The notes under the pieces: generated by a model
Told to the model about the DNA's origin: nothing
Database searches by the model: none
Seen by the model: only the letters and a program-made list of their open reading frames with translations
Shown: positions 38,201-50,500 of the stretch, piece by piece
Layout: each line of letters begins with the position of its first letter
Position numbering within the stretch: position 1 is the stretch's first letter
Position numbers and translations under genes: made by a program
Assembly: GCA_037389465.1 (NCBI GenBank)
Contig: JAZARR010000079.1
Span: 124,001 to 188,000, forward strand
DNA length: 64,000 nt
Origin: Baylisascaris procyonis
Taxonomy: Eukaryota; Nematoda; Chromadorea; Rhabditida; Ascarididae
Reading direction: 5' to 3'

Positions 38201-41200
38201 ATCAAATCAACTTTCATCATGCAGTTTCTAAATTTCCAGCTTTCAACCGAATCTAATAATCGGGTGTGAAGGATCCGAGGAACAATTTACGAAACCTCAT
38301 AGGAGAGAAATATTCTTGAACGTTTTCAACAGTTCTCGTGTTTGCAGGAGGGCGACATTTGCGTGCAATATTCTAAAATAGGTCGGCAGTAAGATATGTG
38401 TGCTTCATAGTAGTGCTAAAGACAACTGTCTTGCAGGGCTCAAACAATGCGGTTTACAATTTTGAATGCTTTCGAAGCAGTTTCTGAACAGTGCAAATCC
38501 CCAATATAGGATGAGGCAGATTTTCAAACGGAGTTCACGGACTGTTTATCAGCATTTTACAAAAGCGAACCATCCAACTTGAGAGACAGCTATACTGAGA
38601 ATTTACTTAGAATACGCGGCACTTTTCATGAGGTGTTACATGAAACATACAGTGGCCATGAGGTAGTTTAAGTAAGTGCCTAGACGAAAAAGAACCGCTT
38701 AGTTTCAGGCTCGGAGCATTTATGTCATATCAGGTACTTTATTGTTCACTGTTCGGTGTTTTTTCAGTATATCTTAGCAAATGTCTTTTGTTGCTCCATT
38801 TCTATATTCATGCGTTGATCGTTTTCCTTCTGGTACGCTGATGTCATAATCCGAAAATGACTCACTTCCATCTTATAATGTGTGAAATGCGATGCCACAG
38901 TCATCTGATTTTGTCAGTGGTACTGTTTCTGGGAACTTGGGCCGTGCAAGTTTGCTGATGTTATAAAAGGAGGGAGGAAGAACACTTCTAAGGAAGTTGT
39001 GATACATATACCCAAATGCACATATAGCTCATGGAAGTTCGAAATTAGGAAGGGTTAGTTCACATTCATTATGAAAACAGCGAAGGAGTTTAGCAACTTT
39101 AAGGGTGGGAATATTCAAAAAGCGCATTTAGGAGTATTCAAGTAAAAAACAGAAGTTAAGGTGATGCAACGTTGTACTTATGGCCTCTGCCGAGATGTCT
39201 ACAAACACTTCTCATCTTACGCACCACATGGGGATGTGCTATTTGCAATCTTTCTTTCACAAATGAAAGTGCGATCACAAAATTATGCGGGATTAGTCGT
39301 CTGTGTACAATGACCGTCAGGTTTCTCGTGCCAGTCATCTGAATTGTGCATATTTTCACCACTACAACAATATATTCTAGGAAGCACGAAGTTTTGAAAG
39401 TTGTCTGCTCAGGCTGGCACCGGTCCAGTCCGGGTAGAACTTTACCAGGCGGCACAGAAGAAAACGTATCGTAATGTGCTTTGTCGAAGCAAATTTTCAG
39501 AAAGCTATCAAAATGGTTTTTTTCTCTTTTCTAGCAGATTTATATAAGAGATTTAATCACTTGATATGTGAATGGATCGTCACATATCTTTATATTAGTT
39601 ATCGTTTTTGTTGATGATTTGCGGTGTTGGCTGACTTGACGGGCGTGACTACAAATATGGATGTCGTCCTAGAACAACGAATCTTTTTCAATGTTGTTTC
39701 TTATAGTCGCTGCAGAATCTGCAGCTGCACAATTCAGTCATTCAATACTTTAAAATGCACTTTCATTAATTTTTATTTACAAGGCCAATTATGACTTTCT
39801 TGTGTATTGCATTGTGTTTCTTTTTGCCTAGCAATACCACTCGACAACCACAGGAGCTGTAGTTGCAGAATTTGATGGTCGTCTTTGCATATCGTATATT
39901 GTCGTCCTCTGCCGCCTTCACTTTGATCCATCTGCTTTGAGAAGAATAACCGACATTTCAGGGCGAAAGTTCGCTTGCCTTGCATTTACCCTGGTCTTCG
40001 GTCGCAGAAAAAAGAATCTGTTATTGAGGAATAATATGAACGGTGGGATCACCTGGGATTTGAAGGCATTATTCCGCCTTTTCTATCGTTTTTGATTACT
40101 TGTAGAATAAGATAACTGCACGAGCGGGATGCAAAAGCGCATATCGTCCCAGCACTTGCGGCATACTTCTACACTTGTTTTTGGAATTTTCGGATGCATG
40201 AACTGTTACAGTTGCACTTTTTTGCTCTTTTGCAACCTTGTTCTATGAAAAAACATTGTGGCGGTGTCCTGTTTTGAGTGTCCGATGGCTTAGCCAGGGG
40301 CAAATTACGGATAAAGATTTGGAAGTTTGTGTGTATATAAGGCAGTTGCTTTTGCTTCTGGCGGCAGGCTTGAACTAGAGGTAGAGCTAATCAAATTTGA
40401 AGGCATTATTTTGCATACTCACTGCCTGTTGGTGGATTATGAAGAAGGTTGGTTGGGTTGCATGCAAAAACGAGCATCATGCTGTCTTTCCCTGGTACAC
40501 TTCACAGTCATTCATTTTATTTTTTTGTCCAGTCATTCACGTGTAGTTCGTAGAGCTCATCAGGTAAGTGTTTTTGCATAGTTTTTCCAGGCAAGTGCGG
40601 AAAATGTTACTCTGATACGCTTCTTAATCGACAGGTTATTCACTTTATGTTCCCTATCAGCATTTATTGTTACCATTTAAAATTTTGTCGGTGGCTTAAA
40701 TTGACATTAATTTCGCCATCAATCATCTGCTGTTGTCTGAGCAGAGAACACTACTCGGATGTAAAGCAAATTGACAACTTTATCGTACTTCTCTCACAAT
40801 AGAGTAACTTAAGAATGTGCCGTTGCCCAGCATGGTCACGTCATATGCCTTCACATAGAACATATATAGAACATAGGGAATCTCACAGTTGCCGAGTTTA
40901 ATTGTTGAAGTCTTACGATATCTAGGTGTGAAGCTCAGAATACGCAAAGTTATTCTAAACAAGCAGATTCTGGTCAACACGCTTTTTAATTTGTAAAAGT
41001 TCAGATCGGACTGTATAACGTAAGAACAACTTTCGGATGAATGTAGGTGCTACCTGAAAACCCGGAATGGAAACGATGTCGTTCGGTCTATTAATACGTG
41101 TGGGAACTCATTACGTGCAGAAGCAAACGAAATGACAAGTGATAAACCAAGGTGTTCATTGATGATCCCGATGCTTGCTAAGATATGATGTTTACGGCGG

Positions 41201-41226
41201 GTACAGTCCGATTTTATACTCAATCA
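35256..41226. other. Intergenic region before the collagen/olfactomedin gene
   Basis: No gene is supported. The longest open frame (37682-38137, plus, 151 codons) is rich in basic and polar residues and resembles no family I know. A G-rich purine stretch lies at about 35940-35967. Minus-strand frames at 39156-39455 and 39773-39985 are also unrecognised. Confidence 0.55.
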
Positions 41227-41246
41227 CGTTTTTATTTTGCTCACAG
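41227..41246 (+). promoter_or_regulatory. Candidate trans-splice or 5' UTR acceptor
   Basis: A T-rich tract ends in GCTCACAG at 41246, 57 bases before the ATG at 41304. It is a good nematode 3' splice site and could accept a spliced leader or end a 5' UTR intron. Confidence 0.45.
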
Positions 41247-41303
41247 GGAACTCTTTGTAGTTTGGGAATGCACATTCGTTCACGGTAGCGATACTTTTAT
41301 GCA

Positions 41304-41570
41304 ATGGAATCGAACTCATTCGAAGACGTGGAACGAAGAAAAGTGCGTCGACTAGAGGCATCCCAACTAATCATCTTTCTCGTAACCATTGTTGCGTTCG
41401 CCGATGTGCACCTGCGTTTGACAAGCTTTGAAGAAAGGTGCAGCCGGGGTCGACCTGGTGTATTCGACTGGAGTCGTCTGAGGTACCAACGCGCAGTTAC
41501 AGTTCCTCCTGTGCTCCCAAACAACACTTCCAAAAGCGATGTTTGGGTACATTCACTTTCTAAAATTAAG
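41304..41570 (+). CDS. unc-122: Collagen/olfactomedin exon 1 (cytoplasmic tail, membrane segment)
   Basis: Codons 1-89 with donor AAG|GTAAGA in phase 0. The short N-terminal tail ends ERRKVRRLEA, followed by LIIFLVTIVAFADV. The positive side faces the cytoplasm. RLRYQR at 58-63 contains a minimal R-x-x-R site just outside the membrane, of interest because vertebrate gliomedin is shed by furin-type cleavage. An NNTS glycosylation site follows. Confidence 0.9.
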
Positions 41571-44500
41571 GTAAGACACTTTCAAATGTAAGTATACACG
41601 TTATAAACCTTCATGCTTTACAGCTTACTCCGACCACGGATGTAATCAAAGAAACCAGATTATTCTTGAACAAGGTGTTGTTTAAAAATATTTCAGCATC
41701 TTGAGTCGTCCCTCGTCATGTTGATTTTTGCTTTAATCAGACTTGAGGTTCATTACTCTTATCAGATTTTCAGCGATTCGAAAAGAGTAAAGATGCCGTT
41801 CTGTCTTGTACGTAACGGCATTAGCGGCGTTCTTTAGCGACTCCAGAAGTGTAAAGAATGGAAGGTTTTTAAAAGTGGTATTTTGAACCCTTCGACGTTT
41901 CATGCCCATCTGAAAGGCTGTCCAAGAAAGCATCTGCAGCTTTTGTTTTGCAGATCTTCGTAATAGCGCATTATGGTGATGCCATGCACGCGCGCACATA
42001 GGTCTGTGTCTGTCTGTCCAGCAGTTCCAGGTCAAGAAATATCATAACTGTGATTGCGAAAAGCGGGAAGTGGAATTTATTTGATATCCGTTTCCCCATA
42101 TTTCGGCAATTACAATTAAATCTGTTGATCTTCCTTTTATTCGCAACGTTGATTTTCTTATTCGATTTAGTGACACCTGAGGTACTACAAAATATGCGGG
42201 TCACTTAAGTCTGCTATCGTTGCGGTTTAAAGTTTTTTTTTGTTTTTTTTTTTTTTTTTGATCGACGACTCGTAGGGGTAATCGTACTGATGAGAAAGTG
42301 TTTGGAATTTTGTCTTTCTTTGATATTTGGAAGCGGTTGGCGCGGTGGACTAATGTACAAAAATGCATGTTATGGCAGACTCGATGGCGTATTGTTGCAT
42401 TTTCTCTCTCAGTCCTTTCGTCTTCGTAAAACACAAACTATAAAGTGGAGGCATCGCTGAGTATTACTACGCGTAAAGACGTTGTGATGACTCTGCGGTC
42501 ATCGTTTTGATGAGAAATTCCATCGTCTTCCCCTGCCACTGCCGGAACGTTATAAATTCCAGCTCGTGCATTCTCCGGCAACGATGTACCTAATTATTCG
42601 CAGGAAGTACGAGTGAATGAGTAAGATTGTGGTGTGAATTTGTATGCGACGTAGTGGAGTTGGTAGAAGATTGTAAATGATCTAAGAGATGGCAAATATA
42701 TTGCAGCAGAGAAGCACTGTTGGTTAATGAAGAAAAAAGAGATATAATGATACGTAGGGAAGACTGTGATATGGTCCAAGGCAGTCGATTTGCACAAACT
42801 CCCGAACAGTCAGTGATATTTATGCTTGAAAATTGAAATAGAAATTTTGTATTTTCAAACGTTAGATCAAAACAACAACACTAGCACTCAGTACAGCCAA
42901 AATATAAAATTAGTATAATAAAAGGTTCTATAAGTGAACACTGTACTTCTGGAAATATATAATATATGTAACTTTATTTGTATTCCATATGAAAACATGG
43001 GCACGAGGGAATAGGTTGAATGAGAACGAAATGAGTGAGACTACAAATAGAATAGGTTGGAATCGAGCGATTATGGTGGAATTGATGGCAGTCATTTTCG
43101 AATGTGGCCAGCGCGGTACGTTGGAGGTTTGTTCTCGCAATAACTTTCATGCTTTTATGGGCATATATGAAAAAAGTCTTTGAATCTTCGGCAAAATTAT
43201 GACCATTAGCGACCGTGAGCTTATGACGGATAGTTTCGGCTTATTTAAAAATTCTTCGAGGGGTAACTCAAACTGATTATGTATAATATTTCTGACAACA
43301 GTGAAACCGAAATGAAAGTAACATCGTAGGGGCTGCGTTCATGTGGGTGTTCTAGGAAACTGTCAAGCGTTTTCGTAGTGTCCGAAAAACTCGTCTCTAA
43401 CAGAAGCAGCTGCTGTACTGGAATCTGGCCGGTATCCTGCACGCTGCAGAGTTATCTCATGTCTTCAGTGCACTTGGTTTGGCATCTATATCAGTTATCA
43501 GTAGTCTAGCGTTCATAAGGTGTATTGGTGGGTTTATGCTGCACTCAACTGAACGTGACCCAAATAAAAATTTTCCGTTGGCGAAATTGTGGATTGGTCG
43601 ATTGAGTAATGAAAGCACATTATTGGATGGTTGTCCTCATTTTAGTTTAAGCATCTTAAGCTAGAATGCGAAAGTGCACATCTTATCAGCGTCCCGGTGC
43701 ATTTTTTAAAGGATTAGGACGTTCAGTTTTAACCGGATGAGAAACGCCCACTGTAGACATATAATTTCAGGTCAGTGAACTGCTGGCAAAATGTCTCGAG
43801 ATTCATCAGTACTGTACAGATGCGGCGAGCACTGAACGAGGCCCACCGGGACCTGTAGGACCACCCGGACCACCTGGGTATGCCTTGCAGTGTTGTCCTC
43901 TGTAATTTTTTTGTGATGTATTTAAGGTTTTGTAAAGCCAAGTTGTTGTGAACGTCGAGTGGAAGTTTTTTCCGCTATTTCGCCATAAGAGGTTTTGCTG
44001 CAGTGCGACAGCTGGGCTAATTATATGAGTGGTGAGCTAATTATGCTAATTGAAAAATCAAACTGCATAATTCCGAGTGTGCTGGGAAGTGGATCGGTGT
44101 ATTTATCCCCACATAGCCTTCTTTATTGCTCGTCACTGAAAAGATTTTAATGCACATCTTGAACCAGCTGCATGACCCAAACTTCATTTGGATCCATCAT
44201 TCTCGAAATTTATCGTAGGTGCTAGATTTTGCATAAAGCTTTGATAATTATTGGTGTTTTTGATGACCAATGAAAACTTGTCCGCAGACGGGGACGAACC
44301 TGCGGCCTCTCGCTTGCCGGGCGAGTGCTCCACCACTGAGCTGTCGTATAATGTACTCACATGAACTGACGGGAGTTCATAACACGAGATTGATGACTAG
44401 TGAAAACGTTCGCGGTAGCTCAGTGGTAAAGCACTCGCCCGGCAAGCGAGAGGTCGTGGTTCGTCCCCATCTGCGGGCAAGTTTTCATTGGTCATCAAAA

Positions 44501-47500
44501 ACACCCATTATCATTCTCAGTCTGAGCCGGACTTCAGCTGGCTCACAACTCAAGAACATCCAACATATATACACTTGATAATTGGTACTGAAATGTCGAA
44601 AAAGCACCGGCCGGGAATTTAGTGATCATGCGTTTGTATTTGCAATCTCACTTGGCAATTTGTACAACTTGGCAGTCTGAAGGCAAGACGATATAATGTG
44701 TCCAGTGGCAATCTGAAGTATCCAATAAGTTCATCTATCAAACTGCTGCATGAAGGCAGAATAAAATACCGAGCTTCTCGGTCGCTTTTCATGACCTAGT
44801 TAACTTTTCGGTTTCAGCCAAGTAGCAGTCGCAACTCAGAAGTTCAGTGCCCAGTTAAGCCGTGATTGCTTGTGAATTATTGCAGAGTGCATCATGACGG
44901 TATCATATCCGTGCTTGTTTACTGCGTTCCCTTTTTCAATGCCCGCTTTCCATAACTCTCTTCGGTTAAGCTCCTTTCCTAGGGGTCTGGGAAAGGAGAT
45001 TAATCGAGTATAACGCTGTAGAATCTAATTCACTGCTTCGAACACGAGCCTTTCCACACTGAATATATTGGAATCATTAATTATGCCCACGATTATCCAA
45101 AACCTCATCAGCTGAAATAATTGAATGTTTGCTGGACCAGGAGTGTTTTATTTGGCTGTATTCTGTATGGGAATCCGGCTACAACTGTTATGTGAGGAGT
45201 CAAAACGCAGGATATGTGTTCTGCAAATGAAATGAGAAAAACACCACAAGACGAATGATTTCAGTATCAGCTGCAACGGTGCACAAAAGACGAGTTCAAA
45301 TCTGACAAAGTTACATTTCGAACTAAAGCTTATCGTACCTTTACAAAGTCCCTTGTAGATTATCATCAAATATTTGTAACCCTTGCACAGCGAATCTGCC
45401 TGAAGTTGCCGAGCTAGTTCAGTGTGGATTTGCTGCGAGAAGGGTTATCTGTATATATTACGTTCAACCTATATATTATGTTCAATTGGGTTATCTGAGT
45501 TTGTTCTTAATTTGAGCGCAAAATCGTATGTGGGGTTTTAGACGTTAATTTTCAAAACGGTTAAAAAAGTTTCCTGGACACTTGTCGATTAGACCAAATG
45601 ACTTGAAAATCAATTGGCCTCATTCAGGGACTAATACGTGAAGGGACTTCCGTCAGGTACGTAGCAGCTTGGAGCGAGCTTACCACTTATGTAGTCACCG
45701 CTTGCCGTGTTGATAAGTTCAAAATGTTTTTCAAACTGTTCCTAATGTGAGCATTATTTCTGTAAAATTAGTGCAGTTGAAAGACTACAGTTGCTTTTCA
45801 ATATTGTTGAACAGCCAGCATTTATCTGCTTTCATTCTTTCAGATCACTATAATGCACTCTACCGCATCTATTTCAACACCCTACTGCATAGTATACGTA
45901 TCCTTTTAACTTGTTTCTCGCACATTACGAATCTCGTGTCCCACACGTTTTTGAAATGGAAGTTCAACAAACAAAAAAGCTGACATCGGACGGATTCAAA
46001 AAGCATCGAAGAAATGTGGAAATTGTTGATGACATCCATTTTTATCTTCTCTGTTTGTTTCGCTTAAAAATTTTCGGTTTAATGATGTATCCGTTTTATT
46101 ACATTTCGACTCTATGTCGATGTCGCTGAAGAGGCTTTCTGAACTCTCTCCACGTTTAAAGCCATTAATATTGGTCACAAGCAAACGAAACAACTGGCGA
46201 ATCGAGACAGGAATAGCAGTGTTGACAATAGACACGAGTCGTTCACCGCATTGGTGGCGGCGAACAGTCACTTGCAGAAACATTTACTGTTCATGTCAAT
46301 CTAAAACGTCTATAACTTTTTCAGTGACGTAAAAATGGGTATGTAATTATCAGTGAGTTGAATTGAACTGATTTGCTGTTAAGGCCTTCAGTTGTCACTT
46401 GCCTTTGGCTTCTGATTGTTAAAGCCACGGAGTCTTAAAAATTGTTCGTATGCGCCGATGTGTCATATTTGCATCTTCCTTCGGCCACAGGGAAAAGTCC
46501 TTGGGCGTGCAATTTTTCTGTGTGTGTCTGTTTGTAGAATGTGGATGTTTCAATCAATTGCAGTTGTGCTGAGTTTGTTGACAATCTTGATGACAGCAGC
46601 AGGAATGCAGAGGTTTCAATCGTCATCATAAGAAATTATTTTTCTAACATGAAATTCTTTACAAGACCAACCTGGTATCTCCCATGTACTTTGCATCCTT
46701 CTCTTCTAGCAAGCAACTAGACGTTGTTATCCGTTGACCCATTTAAGATGGAAAACGTTTTATTCAGTATCTCAATTGTCCTCAGTTTCATAATAGTACC
46801 CATCCTTCTGACGTAAATGTTAGCACCTGCGCTTTGGGTTTATTGAGTGAACTTCAGAGGAAGTTGGTGATTTTGTGGTAATGCCTCTTACTTTTGATTC
46901 GCTGTTCAACGCTTTTGACAAGAGTGTGTGGCCGTTTCTATCATCGAAAAGTCTTATTATGTGCAGTAAAAGACGCGATATCATGCAGTGAATAATAACG
47001 ATAATCCTTGGCCCATAATATGAGGTGCAAATGCTTAGGGCATTTTAAACGTTGGCTCACCAAGTATTACTGACGATGAGCGAAATGGATTGGGAACGGC
47101 GTTCACTTAATGAGCTTATTGAGAAAGCCGTTTTTGAGATATTCATGCATGCTTGAAGCAAATGAAAGCAGTTCGTTAATTGTCATGTGCAGCTGTTTGA
47201 GCATACTATTAGTCAGATTTTGTTCGCCGATATTCCAGCTATTGATGATCAACTTTCAGATGAGAACTGTTGCGTTTACTGCAATTACGGCTTTTGTAGG
47301 GCAATACGAGTAACGTGATTTTGAACGTCTTCTGTGAGCTGAGCGTTTCCCAATATGTGTTCCGAAGACGTATGTACGGCCAAAAAGCGTTTCTAGTCTT
47401 GGAACCCTGAAATAAGTTGCTTCCATCATTGATATGGAAAATATATAGAATAGAGTGAAAATGAATTCTTTAAGGAACCCAGGCCAGACTGGGCCGCTTG

Positions 47501-50500
47501 GTCGACCGGGATTAATGGGGATGCCGGGTCCTCCCGGACCACAAGGTAATTCATTTACAGACATATTGTTCATTCAATCTTGATACATAATATGGCAAAT
47601 GTATCAATCTGTTGCAATGGTGGTGGATGAGAGGGAAGGTTAGTGAAGAAGCAGAGGGCTGGTGACCGGCTATGGGAAGAAGAGGATGGCGAGAGTTGCG
47701 AGGTGGAGATGAATTCCTCACTCTTGCCATTGACGTCATAGTTGAAGAGGGAGGTGGATCCTACTCGCCTTTCTGCTGTCGAGAGACCTGGGAATTATGA
47801 CTTCAATGTAATTATTACGTAGACGCAATTATGCCCAAATTAGTGCTCATAAAGAGCATGACGAATGTGGGCTGAAATTTCAACAATTTTTTGAGCAGCA
47901 GACGTAAGCTTGCGATGTCAGAATGAATTAGCGGTGAAGAAAACCATTTAAAATAATACATATGTTTCGCTTTGGGACAAACGTGCAATTTTTTTTTTGT
48001 GAAAAACTCTTAAGACTTCCATCAAAACCCAATTTCTTACACCGAAACCCTCATGATGGCAGGCTGTGGCGAGCATATGAGAAATTTGTACTCACGGCTA
48101 TAGATTTCCTAATGTACTATAGCAGATATTTTAGTCCAATGTGCAGAACTTGTAATTATATTGTGCTATCCATAACTTCGATTTCTCATATGGATGAACA
48201 AGACCATAGAGAAAACTTCATTGATCTGAGAGATTAATTTATTAATTCGTAAAATAAAGCAAAAGTGCCCGAGGCGTTGGACAAGAGACTACGTCCGTTA
48301 TTGAAACATTTAAAAAATCCTAAGAAAGCTCTTCTTAATTAGCCTTTATTTTTGCCACTCAAAATGTAACAAATGGCATAAGCAGATTCCCACAGAAGAG
48401 ACCTCTACAGTGCGCTTTTTCTTCCGAATCTTCAAAAAGCACTTCAGCAACCTTATCGTTAACGCGAAGGTAGTCAATCCTTCGTAGCATAGCAGAGAAA
48501 GTTCAAGCGAGTGCTATCGGACATTACTGAATTCATGCTCGACTTTGCATAAAGGCATCCCGCGATTACAAGGCTTTGTTCTGCTGAACTTCCGTTCGAC
48601 CCTGACGAATGCATCGACTTTTGTACGGCATTTGGCTGCCTTCAGGACATCTGGCAACATCAATAGCTGTTTATGAGGTATGCAGCTCAGTCTTTTCGGA
48701 AATCGCTCATTAAGCCCAATTATTTGGTACGTCTCTTCGAAATCATCTGTTCCATCCTCATCGGACCCAAGGGTATCACCATCTGAGCTTGTAGATTTGC
48801 CGTCATCTTCATCATTTGTACTGGCTGCAGACGCTTCCTCTTCATAGTCCGTTTTTTCTAATCTTTTTTAAAAGCGTATGCAACGTTTGCGCATGAGTCA
48901 ACTAGCGCTTTCTATATCGATAATTTTTCGATGCCCACGCTGCCAGAGATTTTTATGTTTGGCTCATTCAAGTGTCTGCGCGTTCTGGCACCGGGATAAA
49001 TTCTTCAAAACAAAGAACTCATTTTTGAGAGACCTTTGTTTAACGGAATGGACCTTTCTTCAGTACATGGAACCTTGATGAAAATTCCGCTAGAAATTTG
49101 AACAGTGATCAACGCCCATAACGACGCTTTCAGCTTGCCACAGTTTCCTCGTTGATCATTTTCAATGATGGGAATAAAAGCCTTGACAAGAATTCAGGCG
49201 AACGGACCGCGGATTCAGCACAACTGAACACTCGTGTCAGCTCATGGCTGAAGGATATGCTTAGCCACACTTTCAGCTGCACTACAGCTTTTGGAGAGCC
49301 TTTATGCAGCATTTCCTCTCTAAGTTACCGTGAGTTTCCGCACCTGACTTGCCCACGGCTCTTTAGTTATTCGCTGTGCGGTCGCTTTATCAGTCGTTTT
49401 TGACAGTTGGTTGCTTTCGTTAGGTCTACAAATTAAGCTTCATGTCGCGCTTTCAGATGTTAATTACCATTTATCGTGTACGGACCCACCGGTTCACGGG
49501 CATCAAACCACGGACACCTCCCTGACTACTTCATGAAACTTACCTGTCGAGTGCGACAGACTGCGATTTCTACCCGGTTGCCGCACATCTTGAGGTTCAT
49601 TCATTTCAAACAGATCTGGCGAGGCTCGAAACAGCAAATCACTCTCAGCAAAAAAATGCCATTTGCCGCGCGTTATCAGTTTCAGTCACGTCCGTTAATT
49701 TGTCACATATTTTCAGTTCGAAAACGTCTATTTTTATGCGTTTCTGATTGAAAAGGCATCAATCGAAAAATTTCTTTAGAGCATGGGAGGGAATGATCAA
49801 ACAAATATTTCAATATCAGTAGTATTCGCACACTGGTATGGAAAATATATAATGTGCAGAAATTGTGCTTTTCCAATGCGTACGGACTTGATCCGGAAAG
49901 ATCACAAATCCTTCGAAAATTTTTCTGCGGAGTCTCCATCTTCGGTTTTCTCTCTTTGAGGTAACTCGCATAAAAGAGAATGATGTGTGGGTTTAAAAAG
50001 GAACGTGAAAATAGCCTTTCAAACCGAGAAAAAACTACAGGAATAGGAAGATGGATCTAAAGCAATTCTGCAAATCTATTGATGTTATTAGAAATTCAGA
50101 ACACCAAATTCATTGGCGCTTTATCAGATAAACTGCATGAAGACACAGCACTGAAACTCGAAGCAGGAGGAATGCAACAACGCCTCTAATTCTCACTTGA
50201 GAAGAAGCAAAATAGGTACAAAATAAAAACAAAGTTGAAAAATGATAAGATGTATGTCTACTTTCTCTGTACATATCAGTACAATAGTGGACTCGTATTA
50301 TCGTTCGAAAATCTATTTGTACCGCATTCACCATAATTACGGCTTCAAATTTAGGACAATACTTTCACACTGTTTGGTGTCAGTATAAAAACGGTAAGAA
50401 AAGCGCAGTACTTTTTGGTCCGATGACATCACTGAGTGGCAGCCTATAGTTACAAGCCTATCGCCATAAGTTTTCGAATCAAATTTAGAAAAATTTCGGC

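Noticed and set aside
44416..44477. Functional tRNA gene (Ala-like, GGC loop)
   Set aside because: T33 is absent, the acceptor strands pair poorly, and the copy is part of an inverted element, so I list it only as tRNA-like.
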